Of a stretch of DNA of 64,000 bases, positions 9,671 through 17,409 are shown in pieces; the stretch's first letter is position 1, and the number at the start of each line of letters is the position of its first letter. The notes under the pieces were generated by a model. The model was not told the DNA's origin, made no database searches, and saw nothing but the letters and a program-made list of their open reading frames with translations. The translations under genes and the position numbers were made by a program. The DNA is from Kordia sp. SMS9 (GTDB taxonomy: Bacteria > Bacteroidota > Bacteroidia > Flavobacteriales > Flavobacteriaceae), in assembly GCF_003352465.1 (NCBI RefSeq), contig NZ_CP031153.1, positions 4,976,001 to 5,040,000 on the forward strand, in the 5' to 3' direction.

Positions 9671-9859
9671 ATGAAAAAAAGAAGTATTAAAACTTTGGAA
9701 TTAAGAAAGTCAACAGTATCTGTTTTAACTGACAGAGAAAAACTAAGTATTGAAGGAGGTATTACACCTTTAACATTATCCTCTATTGTTTGCGCAGAAG
9801 GAGCATTTTATGTTACTGTCGCTGCAACAGCTGCAATTTCTGCAAAAATTTGTGACTAA
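9671..9859 (+). CDS. Class I lanthipeptide-like precursor peptide
   Basis: 62 residues. The N-terminal half fits the Bacteroidota class I lanthipeptide leader pattern: a basic start (MKKRSIK), LELRKSTVSVL with the LxLxK core, and an acidic tail ending in the double-glycine site EGG at residues 29-31. The 31-residue core that follows has Ser/Thr (ITPLTLSS, TVAATAAIS) and two Cys (in SSIVCAEG and AKICD), as needed for lanthionine rings. Known relatives are dehydrated by LanB-type enzymes, cyclised by LanC and exported by a peptidase-containing ABC transporter; none of these is in the window, so this would be an orphan precursor modified in trans. It has its own terminator. An unmodified bacteriocin-type secreted peptide is the main alternative. 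Confidence 0.7.
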   Translation: MKKRSIKTLELRKSTVSVLTDREKLSIEGGITPLTLSSIVCAEGAFYVTVAATAAISAKICD

Positions 9860-9875
9860 ATCCTAGTATGAAAAC

Positions 9876-9899
9876 AGTGGACTTCGGTTCACTTTTTTT
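9876..9899 (+). terminator. Terminator of the lanthipeptide-like gene
   Basis: AGTGGAC, loop TTCG, GTTCACT, then seven Ts; 16 bases after the stop codon. Confidence 0.85.
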
Positions 9900-9916
9900 A
9901 TGAAATTTTTCCAAAT

Positions 9917-9950
9917 AAAAAGCCATTCAATCTCACTTGAATGGCTTTTT
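9917..9950 (-). terminator. Bidirectional hairpin ending the minus-strand operon
   Basis: A perfect 14-bp stem (AAAAAGCCATTCAA with its complement) around a six-base loop, flanked by A and T runs so that it can terminate from either side. It is the first terminator on the minus strand after the Dph6-like gene, about 175 bases past that stop. Confidence 0.75.
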
Positions 9951-10000
9951 CCTCAACCAACCTAATAACTGATATCCCACCTTCAGCTATGTAAAAATTG

Positions 10001-10026
10001 CTGTGAAACTTCGTTTTGTTTCACAG
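10001..10026. other. Perfect 9-bp hairpin in the 3' region of the Dph6-like gene
   Basis: CTGTGAAAC (10001-10009) pairs with GTTTCACAG (10018-10026) around an eight-base loop. On the minus strand it lies between the stop at 10125 and the terminator at 9917-9950, so it would be part of a long 3' untranslated region or of a 3'-derived small RNA. Confidence 0.4.
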
Positions 10027-10124
10027 TCAAATATAGCTTAGATGCTTCTTAATTTGTTCTTAACTAATTGCCAAAACTTGATTAAAGTTTTCACAGAGAA
10101 ACGTTAATTTTTAAGAGTTTACGC

Positions 10125-10850
10125 TTATTTCGGGATTAAATCGCAATACCAAAAAGCAGTATCCCACGTAGAATCGTCTGAGGTACAAGTAGCTGACTCT
10201 TTTTTTGAAGGTGTATAGGTTTTTAACACTTTTTCGCCAATCGTAAAGTCAATCGGTGATGAAAAAATAGGACCGTCAAAGACAAAGGTGTGAAATTCGC
10301 CGTTTTCGCCGCAAGGATCAACGTTATCAGGCAACTCGCTAATGAAATCTTCATCCAATATTCTTCCCACAAAAGAAGCATCTAACAGTTTTGCGTTGAC
10401 ACAAACGGTAATGGCCTTGAAGCCTAAGGAGATAAATTCTTTCAGTAACACTTTGGTATCTTGTTTCCACAATGGAAAAACACCTTTGATACCTACTTCT
10501 TGCAATTTTTCTTCTCGATAATTGCGTAAGTCTTCTAAAAAGATATCACCAAAAATTCCGTAGGTAAAACCCGCTTCTACCAATTGTTGTGTGGCTTCCT
10601 TCATCGTTTTATCATAGCTAGACATAGAGACTTCCGCTGGAAAGTATATTTTTTGTAAAGGCAATTGTAAGCGTGCTACTTGTGCATCTAACAAAGCTTC
10701 TCGCAATCCGTGCATGGAAACGCGCTCAAAGTCTTTATTTACGGTGGTGACTAATTGTGTAACTGCGTATTCCTTCTGTCGTAAGACATCATACAAAGCC
10801 AAGGCGGAATCTTTTCCTGTACTCCAATTAAAATATGCTTTTTTCATCAT
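10125..10850 (-). CDS. Dph6-like ATP-pyrophosphatase (diphthine-ammonia ligase family)
   Basis: 241 residues. The N-terminal PP-loop motif STGKDSALAL identifies the adenine nucleotide alpha-hydrolase fold, and the family signatures GENGEFHTFVFDGP and YGIFGDIFLEDLR place it in the Dph6/MJ0570 group. Archaeal and eukaryotic Dph6 amidates diphthine on elongation factor 2; bacteria lack diphthamide, so the bacterial substrate is unknown and the enzyme name should not be taken literally. It follows aroQ by three bases on the same strand, so the two probably form an operon. Either of two adjacent ATGs (10850 or 10847) could be the start. Confidence 0.85.
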   Translation of the reverse strand: MMKKAYFNWSTGKDSALALYDVLRQKEYAVTQLVTTVNKDFERVSMHGLREALLDAQVARLQLPLQKIYFPAEVSMSSYDKTMKEATQQLVEAGFTYGIFGDIFLEDLRNYREEKLQEVGIKGVFPLWKQDTKVLLKEFISLGFKAITVCVNAKLLDASFVGRILDEDFISELPDNVDPCGENGEFHTFVFDGPIFSSPIDFTIGEKVLKTYTPSKKESATCTSDDSTWDTAFWYCDLIPK

Positions 10851-10853
10851 GAT

Positions 10854-11270
10854 TTACGATAAGAAACTCTGAATTGCCAATTGATAGCTTTGCATCCCAA
10901 AACCTAAAATAACGCCTTTTGCGTTGGGCGAAATATACGACTGGTGTCGAAACGCTTCTCTACCAAAAGTATTGGAAATATGCACTTCTACAACAGGCGA
11001 TGTAATCGCTTTAATAGCGTCGCCAATTCCAATAGACGTATGTGTGTAGGCGCCTGCATTGAGAATGATACCATCATACGTAAAACCAACTTCTTGAATT
11101 TTATTGATCAATTCACCTTCTACATTCGATTGATAATAGTATAAATGTACTGTTGAAAATTGCGATTGAAGCGTTTCAAAATAATCTTCAAACGTGGCAC
11201 TTCCGTAGATTTCGGGTTCGCGTTTACCAAGCAAATTCAAGTTAGGGCCATTGATAATAATGATATTCAT
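10854..11270 (-). CDS. aroQ: Type II 3-dehydroquinate dehydratase
   Basis: Third step of the shikimate pathway: 3-dehydroquinate to 3-dehydroshikimate, in the cytoplasm. The frame extends upstream, but the family start is the internal ATG at 11270, giving 138 residues that begin directly with the conserved beta strand (MNIIIINGPNLNLLG). The catalytic Tyr22 lies in PEIYGS, the NAGAYTHTS loop follows near residue 72, and the substrate-binding HISN motif is near residue 100. It sits head to head with xerD some 2 kb away, with the beta-barrel genes between. Confidence 0.95.
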   Translation of the reverse strand: MNIIIINGPNLNLLGKREPEIYGSATFEDYFETLQSQFSTVHLYYYQSNVEGELINKIQEVGFTYDGIILNAGAYTHTSIGIGDAIKAITSPVVEVHISNTFGREAFRHQSYISPNAKGVILGFGMQSYQLAIQSFLS

Positions 11271-11307
11271 AAGAATAGTTTTGGTAAAAATACGAAAATC
11301 AGCACAC

Positions 11308-11328
11308 AAAAAAAGAAGCCGAAGCTTC
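11308..11328 (-). terminator. Terminator of beta-barrel gene 3
   Basis: On the minus strand GAAGC, loop TTCG, GCTTC, then seven Ts; it lies just before aroQ and separates the two transcripts. Confidence 0.8.
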
Positions 11329-11361
11329 CTTTTGTAATTCGCACAGGTATTAAATAGCTAT

Positions 11362-11961
11362 TTAAAAAAAATAACCTACAGATAGTTGTAAAACGCCATT
11401 ATAGAAAGAAGGAGATCGTGCTGACGAGTTGATCATACTCGAAATAGAAAAATGGTAACGTGCGTTAAGATTCAATCCATTGTCAAATTTATAGCTTGTT
11501 CCAAAAGCTGCAGAAAAATCGACATATTCAAATCTACTTCTAATATCTAATTCTGTGTTGTTTCTTTTTTCCGAAGCAGAAAGTAATACGCCAATTTGTG
11601 GTCCTGCTTCCACACTCCAGCCTTTCGTCAAATAATATTTTGCTAAAATCGGAAGGTTTACATAATCAAAATGATATTCGGTGCTTTGTGTAAAGCTACC
11701 TGCCGTAGATTTAATAGTTTGTTTTCGTGTGCCACCTTGTTGTGAATAGAGCAATTCTGCCTGGAGCGAAAATCGTTTGGAAAGAGAGAGTTCTGACATC
11801 ACACCAAAGTGAAATCCAACACGTGGACTCAACTCAAAACTGGGCGCTCCTATAACCCAAGAAAAGTTTGTTCCAGCTTTCAAACCAAAAGAAAATTTTT
11901 CTTGAGCATTGGCGGTAAATCCAACACATAGTAATACGAAAATAATTGTAATTTTTTTCAT
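11362..11961 (-). CDS. Outer-membrane beta-barrel protein (PorT-like fold)
   Basis: 199 residues with a signal peptide ending in NAQ (residues 1-19) and alternating beta strands ending in a C-terminal aromatic (VGYFF), typical of small Bacteroidota outer-membrane barrels. Motifs FGLKAGTNFSW, AELLYSQQGG, YVNLPILAKYY and VEAGPQIGVLLSA are diagnostic of the outer-membrane protein beta-barrel family (PF13568). It is a clear paralogue of the next gene upstream (12104-12706), with the same motifs in the same order. Cargo or function is unknown. Each of the three barrel genes here has its own terminator. Confidence 0.88.
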   Translation of the reverse strand: MKKITIIFVLLCVGFTANAQEKFSFGLKAGTNFSWVIGAPSFELSPRVGFHFGVMSELSLSKRFSLQAELLYSQQGGTRKQTIKSTAGSFTQSTEYHFDYVNLPILAKYYLTKGWSVEAGPQIGVLLSASEKRNNTELDIRSRFEYVDFSAAFGTSYKFDNGLNLNARYHFSISSMINSSARSPSFYNGVLQLSVGYFF

Positions 11962-12051
11962 GTAGTAATCGATTTAAATTATTCATTAATATTGAAACGA
12001 ATGTATCAAACACTACAAATCGAAAACTACAATTTTGATTTTATTTAACAG

Positions 12052-12074
12052 AAAAAGGAAACTTTGTAGCTTCC
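12052..12074 (-). terminator. Terminator of beta-barrel gene 2
   Basis: Minus-strand stem GGAAGC/GTTTCC with one G-U pair, six-base loop, then a T run. Confidence 0.7.
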
Positions 12075-12103
12075 TTTTATAAATTGGGTATGCTTTGTTA
12101 TAT

Positions 12104-12706
12104 TCATTTTAAGAAATAACCAATAGACACTTGCAATACGCCGTTGAAATTATCATCTGTAACGCCTTCAACATCGTTTACATTAGATACACCAGCGTTG
12201 TAACGTGCGCCAAAGCTTAATCCGCTATTCAGTTTATAACTTACACCTAAACTCGCTGCAAAGTCTATACTTTTCAATGCATCTTTGGCATCTACTTCAA
12301 TTCCAGCACCTTCTTGTTCGGCAGAAAGTAAAAAACCAATTTGCGGTCCGGCTTCTATGCTAAAATTTTCGGTAATATAATATTTAGCCAACACAGGAAG
12401 GTTTACATAATTTTGACGTGCTTTCAACTCTTCTTCTTGTATTGTGAATCCATCTAAAGTAAAAGCAACATCCTGCTGCGCTCCTTGTTGTGAATATATT
12501 AATTCTGGTTGTATGGAGAATTTTTCTGAAAGTGAAAATTCAGACATCACTCCTAAATGCACACCAATACGCGGCGTAATTCCATCAGATGAATCTCCTG
12601 TAACCCAAGATGAGTTCAATCCACCTTTAAAACCAAAAGAAATTTTTTGCGCATTGGCAGTAAATCCAATACCTAGTACTACAAAAAGAATGTAAATTTT
12701 TTTCAT
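12104..12706 (-). CDS. Outer-membrane beta-barrel protein (PorT-like fold)
   Basis: 200 residues, signal peptide ending in NAQ, and the same motif order as its neighbour at 11362: FGFKGGLNSSW, PELIYSQQGAQ, YVNLPVLAKYY, IEAGPQIGFLLSA, VSIGYFLK. The pair arose by tandem duplication and has diverged mainly in the extracellular loops. Predicted location is the outer membrane; function is unknown. Confidence 0.88.
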   Translation of the reverse strand: MKKIYILFVVLGIGFTANAQKISFGFKGGLNSSWVTGDSSDGITPRIGVHLGVMSEFSLSEKFSIQPELIYSQQGAQQDVAFTLDGFTIQEEELKARQNYVNLPVLAKYYITENFSIEAGPQIGFLLSAEQEGAGIEVDAKDALKSIDFAASLGVSYKLNSGLSFGARYNAGVSNVNDVEGVTDDNFNGVLQVSIGYFLK

Positions 12707-12785
12707 GTAAAATCGTTTTTAATTATTTCGTTAATGTGGTCGCGAATGTATTAAACTATGGTATTTTTTTGAACTATATTTTCAT

Positions 12786-12812
12786 AAAAAAAAGGAAGCC
12801 AAATTGACTTCC
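12786..12812 (-). terminator. Terminator of beta-barrel gene 1
   Basis: Minus-strand stem GGAAGTC/GGCTTCC with a five-base loop, followed by eight Ts; T run also on the plus side. Confidence 0.8.
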
Positions 12813-12837
12813 TTTTTTATAGTATGTTTTGTTTTGA

Positions 12838-13350
12838 TTATAGTCCAAACATTACTCCTAATCCGATTGTGTCGAAGCTTCCGCCATCAATAGAAATTCC
12901 AGTGTAAGATACGTTTAAGCTAACTCTTTCAGAAACATTGTATCCAATTTTTGGACGGTAGTAAAAACCTCCATCATTACCATCATTGATTCCGATTGCA
13001 TACCCTAAGTCTGCACCTACAAAGAAATCATCTGATACATTGTAACGAGCAGCACCTGCAATTGGAATAAACTGAGCATCTTCTGCATCTATTGTAGTTG
13101 TAATACCGAATACAGTAATTGATTGCTCATCACCAAATGCGTTTGTGAATCCTGTTGCAACACCCGCGTCAAACTTATCAGATACATTCCACATGTATGC
13201 AGCATCTAATCCAACACTGAACGTGTAAAAATCTCCAGCATCACCAATTGGTAAAGCTCCGTTGATTCCTACTTCAAATTTTCCGTCTTGTGCATTTGCT
13301 GTAAATACCATAGCAAAAACTGCTACTACTGCTAAAATAGTTTTTTTCAT
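12838..13350 (-). CDS. Small outer-membrane beta-barrel protein
   Basis: 170 residues. Signal peptide with hydrophobic core TILAVVAVFAMVFTANA, then a glycine- and aromatic-rich barrel (FEVGINGALPIGDAG, VGADLGYAIGIN, YYRPKIGYNVSE) ending in GLGVMFGL. It is shorter than and only distantly related to the two downstream barrels. Such abundant small barrels in Flavobacteriia have no assigned function. It is divergent from xerD, with a 167-base AT-rich spacer holding both promoters. Confidence 0.85.
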   Translation of the reverse strand: MKKTILAVVAVFAMVFTANAQDGKFEVGINGALPIGDAGDFYTFSVGLDAAYMWNVSDKFDAGVATGFTNAFGDEQSITVFGITTTIDAEDAQFIPIAGAARYNVSDDFFVGADLGYAIGINDGNDGGFYYRPKIGYNVSERVSLNVSYTGISIDGGSFDTIGLGVMFGL

Positions 13351-13517
13351 CTTTAAATAGTTTTTTAATTAATTCGCTTACAAAAATCCGCTTTTTTATA
13401 ATTTAACTTACATTTGTTAACGAATTATTAACACTTTTACGACCATTATTCCAATTAAAATATTGAAAACCAAATATTTAAATTTTAAAAAAAAGTTTTA
13501 AATAAAATGCCTTTTTT

Positions 13518-14414
13518 ATGAAATGGACGCATGCACTTAGGGATTTTACCCATTTTTTGAAGATCGAACGCGGTTTATCAGAGAATACAATTGTTAATTA
13601 TTCGCACGACATTGAGAAGTTAATTCGATATATAGAACGCACTAAAATTAATGATACTCCTTTGTCTATTGACGAGGCAACCATGCAAAGCTTTATTTAT
13701 GAAATTGCGAAAGTTGTCAATGCACGATCACAAACGCGTATTATTTCTGGTTTGAAAAGCTTTTTTACCTATTTGGTATTTGAAGAGTATCGAAAAGACA
13801 ATCCGATGGAAATGATAGAAGCGCCCAAAATTGGGAGAAAACTTCCGGATACTTTAGCACTTGAAGATATTGAAAAGCTCATTGATGCTATTGATTTGAG
13901 CTCTTCGGAAGGACATCGCAATAAAGCTATTATTGAAACCTTGTACGGTTGTGGTTTGCGCGTCAGCGAATTAGTGAATTTAAAGTTGTCCGATTTATTC
14001 TTTGATGAAGGTTTTATCAGAGTAACGGGAAAAGGTGATAAACAGCGTTTCGTGCCAATTGGTCCCATTACACAAAAACACATTACTCTATATGTAAAAG
14101 AATCGCGTCCTTTTGTAAAGGAAGTTCCTGAGTTTAGTGATACTGTTTTTTTGAATCGTCGCGGAAAACAACTCACGCGCGTAATGATTTTTACCATTAT
14201 CAAACGACTTGTAGAAAAAATTGGATTGAAAAAAAATGTATCTCCACATACCTTTCGCCATTCGTTTGCCACACATTTATTGGAAAATGGAGCCGATTTG
14301 CGCGCCATACAACTTATGTTAGGACACGAAAGCATTACTACAACCGAAATCTACATGCATGTCGACAGAAAACATTTGGCGGACATTATGGAAAAATTTC
14401 ACCCAAGAACATAA
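13518..14414 (+). CDS. xerD: Tyrosine recombinase XerD
   Basis: Chromosome-dimer resolution recombinase acting at dif with its partner XerC. 298 residues, normal length. An N-terminal SAM-like core-binding domain (about 1-85) precedes the catalytic domain, where all catalytic residues are present: R148 (CGLRVSEL), K172 (TGKGDKQ), H244 and R247 (HTFRH), H270 (GHES) and the nucleophile Y279 (EIYMH). It belongs to the housekeeping xer group rather than to mobile integrases: there is no neighbouring att site or element. A shared terminator follows at once. Confidence 0.93.
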   Translation: MKWTHALRDFTHFLKIERGLSENTIVNYSHDIEKLIRYIERTKINDTPLSIDEATMQSFIYEIAKVVNARSQTRIISGLKSFFTYLVFEEYRKDNPMEMIEAPKIGRKLPDTLALEDIEKLIDAIDLSSSEGHRNKAIIETLYGCGLRVSELVNLKLSDLFFDEGFIRVTGKGDKQRFVPIGPITQKHITLYVKESRPFVKEVPEFSDTVFLNRRGKQLTRVMIFTIIKRLVEKIGLKKNVSPHTFRHSFATHLLENGADLRAIQLMLGHESITTTEIYMHVDRKHLADIMEKFHPRT

Positions 14415-14450
14415 AAAAACAGCAACCTTTTTATAAAGACTGCTGTTTTT
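14414..14450. terminator. Bidirectional terminator between xerD and the small peptide gene
   Basis: AAAACAGCA pairs with TGCTGTTTT around an intervening loop, with A and T runs on both sides, so it can end xerD on the plus strand and the convergent peptide gene on the minus strand. Confidence 0.75.
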
Positions 14451-14474
14451 CTTCTTTTCCTAGCATTACTAATT

Positions 14475-14645
14475 CTAGCAAGTTTTCCAACATTCCTTCA
14501 CGGAACTTTTTTGACCTACAAAAATACTGTTACAGTAACACATAAAAGAAGCGGCTACGGAGGATTCTTTTCCTCCGCTGGCTTGCACTTGCTGTACTTT
14601 CGTAAGTGCATCAACGCCAGTTAGATTCAAGATTTTTTGTAACAT
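14475..14645 (-). CDS. Small GG-leader, Cys-rich peptide (RiPP/bacteriocin-like)
   Basis: The frame is open further upstream, but the internal ATG at 14645 gives a 56-residue peptide with a typical double-glycine leader: MLQKILNLTGVDAL followed by TKVQQVQASGG (GG at 24-25). The predicted mature part of 31 residues is small-residue rich and has four Cys (MCYC, KECWKTC). Flavobacterial bacteriocin-like precursors commonly start with such an ILNLxGVxxLxK leader, cut by the peptidase domain of an ABC exporter. No exporter or modification enzyme is in the window. The gene is bounded by hairpins at 14414-14450 and 14721-14763, so it looks like its own transcription unit. Confidence 0.6.
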   Translation of the reverse strand: MLQKILNLTGVDALTKVQQVQASGGKESSVAASFMCYCNSIFVGQKSSVKECWKTC

Positions 14646-14720
14646 GTGGGAACTATTTAGGTTATATATTAAAATTAACCATAAATACACCTATTCCGTC
14701 ATTGTTTTGCCATAAACAAT

Positions 14721-14763
14721 AAACGTGAATACCGTAGTTAAGAAAACTTTGGTATTCACGTTT
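14721..14763. terminator. Long inverted repeat downstream of rny
   Basis: A perfect 13-bp stem (AAACGTGAATACC and its complement) around a 17-base loop, 29 bases past the rny stop and upstream of the peptide gene. The T run is short on the minus strand, so it may only partly terminate rny. Confidence 0.5.
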
Positions 14764-14791
14764 TATAATGAATTGAATATTTTTTGAATGC

Positions 14792-16366
14792 TTATTTCGC
14801 GATATTCACCGCTCTGGTTTCACGGATTACCGTGATTTTTACTTGACCAGGATAGGTCATGTCCGTTTGAATTTTTTGTGAAATATTAAACGACAATTCT
14901 GCTGCTTTCGCATCGTCTACTTTTTCGCTTTCTACAATAACACGTAGTTCTCTTCCGGCTTGAATTGCATAGGCTTTCTTTACACCTGTAAATCCGAACG
15001 CAATGTCTTCCAAGTCTTTCAAACGCTGAATATAACTGTCTAATACTTGACGACGTGCGCCTGGTCTTGCGCCAGAAATCGCATCACATACTTGGACAAT
15101 TGGTGATAATAATGAGTTCATTTCTATCTCGTCATGGTGTGCTCCAATAGCATTGCAAACTTCTGCCTTTTCACCGTACTTTTCTGCCCATTGCATTCCT
15201 AAGATTGCGTGTGGTACTTCCGTTTCCGTATCAGGTACTTTTCCGATATCGTGTAACAATCCTGCTCTTTTTGCCAATTTCGGATTCAATCCTAATTCAG
15301 CAGCCATCACACCACAAAGTTTTGCAACTTCACGCGAGTGTTGCAGCAAGTTTTGTCCGTACGAAGAACGATACTTCATTCTACCAACCGTTTTTATCAA
15401 TTCTGGATGTAATCCGTGGATTCCTAAATCAATTACGGTACGCTTTCCGACTTCAATAATTTCCTCGTCAATTTGCTTGCGCGTTTTCTTTACAATTTCT
15501 TCAATTCGTGCAGGGTGAATTCGTCCATCCGTAACCAATCTGTGCAATGATAAACGTGCAATTTCTCTTCGAACCGAATCAAAACAAGATAAAATAATCG
15601 CTTCTGGTGTGTCATCTACAATAATTTCTACACCTGTCGCGGCTTCCAACGCTCTAATATTTCGTCCTTCTCTACCAATAATACGACCTTTTACGTCGTC
15701 AGATTCAATATTAAAGACAGACACACAGTTTTCTACCGCTTCTTCCGTTCCAATACGTTGAATGGTGTTGATGATAACTTTCTTCGCTTCTTGCTGTGCG
15801 GTGAGTTTTGCTTCTTCCAATTTTCCTTGAATGTAACTCATCGCATCTGTTTTGGCTTCTTCTTTGAGCGATTCTACCAATTGTTCTTTCGCTTCATCCG
15901 CAGACAATCCGGAAATTACTTCCAGTTGTTCTACTTGACTTTTGTGCAAACGGTCAATTTCAGACTTTTTCTTATCAATAAAATCTAAGCGATAATTGTA
16001 ATCTTTTACTTTTGATTCTAAATCTTGATTTAATTTCTTGTTTTTTGACAACTCGCTAGAAATCTGTGATTCTTTATCACGCGTACGCTTTTCAGCTTCT
16101 GCCATTTTCTTATCTTTTGATAAGATGAACTTTTCGTGTTCGGCTTTCATTTCTAAGAACTTTTCTTTCGCTTGAAGAATTTTGTCCTTTTTAATGTTTT
16201 CGGCATTTGATTTTGCCTCTTTTAATACTACAGAAGCTTCTTTTTTGGCTTCTTCTATCATTTTAGAAGCTTGTTTTTTCTCCAAGCTCTTGGCAATGAC
16301 AAAACCTATGATTAATCCAATCGCACCTGCGGCGACTGCAATTATGATTGTTGTGCTTTCCATCAT
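14792..16366 (-). CDS. rny: Ribonuclease Y
   Basis: Membrane-anchored endoribonuclease that starts mRNA decay. 524 residues, full length. An N-terminal membrane helix (about 5-25) is followed by a long charged coiled coil (about 30-200), a KH domain with GRIIGREGRNIRALE near residue 230, and an HD domain with LLHDIGKV supplying the metal-binding His-Asp pair. It lies downstream of the 6S RNA and zapA on the same strand. The two adjacent ATGs at 16366 and 16363 are both possible starts. Confidence 0.96.
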   Translation of the reverse strand: MMESTTIIIAVAAGAIGLIIGFVIAKSLEKKQASKMIEEAKKEASVVLKEAKSNAENIKKDKILQAKEKFLEMKAEHEKFILSKDKKMAEAEKRTRDKESQISSELSKNKKLNQDLESKVKDYNYRLDFIDKKKSEIDRLHKSQVEQLEVISGLSADEAKEQLVESLKEEAKTDAMSYIQGKLEEAKLTAQQEAKKVIINTIQRIGTEEAVENCVSVFNIESDDVKGRIIGREGRNIRALEAATGVEIIVDDTPEAIILSCFDSVRREIARLSLHRLVTDGRIHPARIEEIVKKTRKQIDEEIIEVGKRTVIDLGIHGLHPELIKTVGRMKYRSSYGQNLLQHSREVAKLCGVMAAELGLNPKLAKRAGLLHDIGKVPDTETEVPHAILGMQWAEKYGEKAEVCNAIGAHHDEIEMNSLLSPIVQVCDAISGARPGARRQVLDSYIQRLKDLEDIAFGFTGVKKAYAIQAGRELRVIVESEKVDDAKAAELSFNISQKIQTDMTYPGQVKITVIRETRAVNIAK

Positions 16367-16525
16367 CTATCGATCTTAATTTGTAATAATTGTTTAAGGT
16401 AAAACCTTAGTGTCCACTTTTTAGTGGCGATTGTTCCACTTTCGGTTTGAAATGTGCTTTGCAACGTTTTCAAACAAAAAGTGTGATTTTTAGGGTTGTT
16501 AGTTCCACTTACATTTTTGTGTTCG

Positions 16526-16550
16526 CATCTCGACTGCGCTCGATGTGACA
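16526..16550. repeat. Dispersed intergenic repeat, copy 2
   Basis: Identical over 25 bases to 21760-21784 and one mismatch from 6620-6643. It lies in the leader region between 6S RNA and rny. Confidence 0.65.
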
Positions 16551-16587
16551 CGCTTCAAGCTTTTCAAAACAGAGTTTCACTAAAAAA

Positions 16588-16765
16588 GCCTACATTGATT
16601 AGAGTTTTGTATAAACTCCAAAAAACAAGTTTAGAGCTAACAGATTGATCAAGGATCTGCCCGAATACAAACGAATTTGTACTAGCAGCCTGCTTTTACA
16701 ACCATGACTCACTCTTTTTAATTAAATTAACGTTGAGTTTATCAAAAATAAAAACCAATGTAGGC
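16588..16765 (-). ncRNA. ssrS: 6S RNA (6S-Flavo type)
   Basis: The 178-base interval is closed by a perfect inverted repeat, GCCTACATTG at 16588-16597 and CAATGTAGGC at 16756-16765, and on the minus strand the 3' arm runs straight into six Ts, a terminator-like end. It lies between zapA and rny on the same strand; 6S RNA next to zapA is a classic arrangement in Gammaproteobacteria, and a flavobacterial form of the family (6S-Flavo) is known. Inside are imperfectly paired arms and a central AT-rich open region, as expected of an RNA that mimics an open promoter to bind RNA polymerase holoenzyme. Identification rests on position, size and closing stem, not on a covariance search. Confidence 0.75.
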
Positions 16766-16791
16766 AGTAACCTATTTATATTTTAAAGAAC

Positions 16792-17085
16792 TTATTGACT
16801 AAGCTGTGCTTTCAGTAATTCGTCAAGCGCTTTTAGCTTTTCTTCTAATGCTGTTTGATTCGAGTCTTTATCGATGGTTTTTTGTTCTGCTAGTGCTGCA
16901 AATTGCAAGGCACACATTGCCAACACATCTTGCTTATCTCTTACTGCATAACTTTGCTCAAGTTGTTTAATTCGCTCTTCTATTTTTTTTGCCGCTTTCC
17001 GCAATCCTTCTTCTTGGCTTGCCGAAATGGTTAACGGATACACTCTATCCGCAATAGAAAGCTTTATTTTGAGCTTGTTGTCCAT
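16792..17085 (-). CDS. zapA: Cell division protein ZapA
   Basis: 97 residues. The beta strand KIKLSIADRVYPLTI and the helix EEGLRKAAKKIEERIKQL are typical of ZapA, a cytoplasmic protein that bundles FtsZ protofilaments at the division site. The DVLAMCALQFAALAEQK helix and the C-terminal coiled coil mediate dimerisation. It sits 18 bases after a small coiled-coil gene and just upstream of 6S RNA and rny. Confidence 0.92.
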   Translation of the reverse strand: MDNKLKIKLSIADRVYPLTISASQEEGLRKAAKKIEERIKQLEQSYAVRDKQDVLAMCALQFAALAEQKTIDKDSNQTALEEKLKALDELLKAQLSQ

Positions 17086-17103
17086 AGTGTAAAGAACTCT
17101 TAT

Positions 17104-17409
17104 TTATTCAGCCAATTGTGCAATACAATGGTCAATTTGACGAATTAATGTATTTATTTTAAGCTTAGCTTCTTTTTTGTTGTTATCACTGCCGAGCATT
17201 GAATTTGCAATTTTCAGCGATTTATACTTTTCTTCCCATTGTGAGATTTCTTGTTGTAAACGCTGCGATTCTTCCTTTGAATTGGTCAACTCTTGTCGTA
17301 GTTGTTGATTTTTTTGCTCCAAAACTGCAAGCTTGTGAAGCATTTTACTGACTCTATTTTCAAGAGAATCAACGATTTTCAAAGTACTATTCATTACATT
17401 TTTATTCAA
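17104..17409 (-). CDS. Small coiled-coil protein preceding zapA
   Basis: 101 residues, almost entirely heptad-patterned helix (about 15-75; Leu/Ile spacing with many Gln, Glu and Lys), then a short helical tail. No signal peptide. It is the first gene of the unit that continues with zapA, which suggests a division-related partner comparable in shape to ZapB, but coiled coils match each other too easily to prove homology. Alternative starts are the ATGs at 17409 and 17394. Confidence 0.75.
   Translation of the reverse strand: MNKNVMNSTLKIVDSLENRVSKMLHKLAVLEQKNQQLRQELTNSKEESQRLQQEISQWEEKYKSLKIANSMLGSDNNKKEAKLKINTLIRQIDHCIAQLAE

Noticed and set aside
13518..14414. Tyrosine recombinase as the integrase of a mobile element.
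   Set aside because: The protein is a standard full-length XerD, next to core genes, with no att repeats, tRNA target or phage genes nearby.
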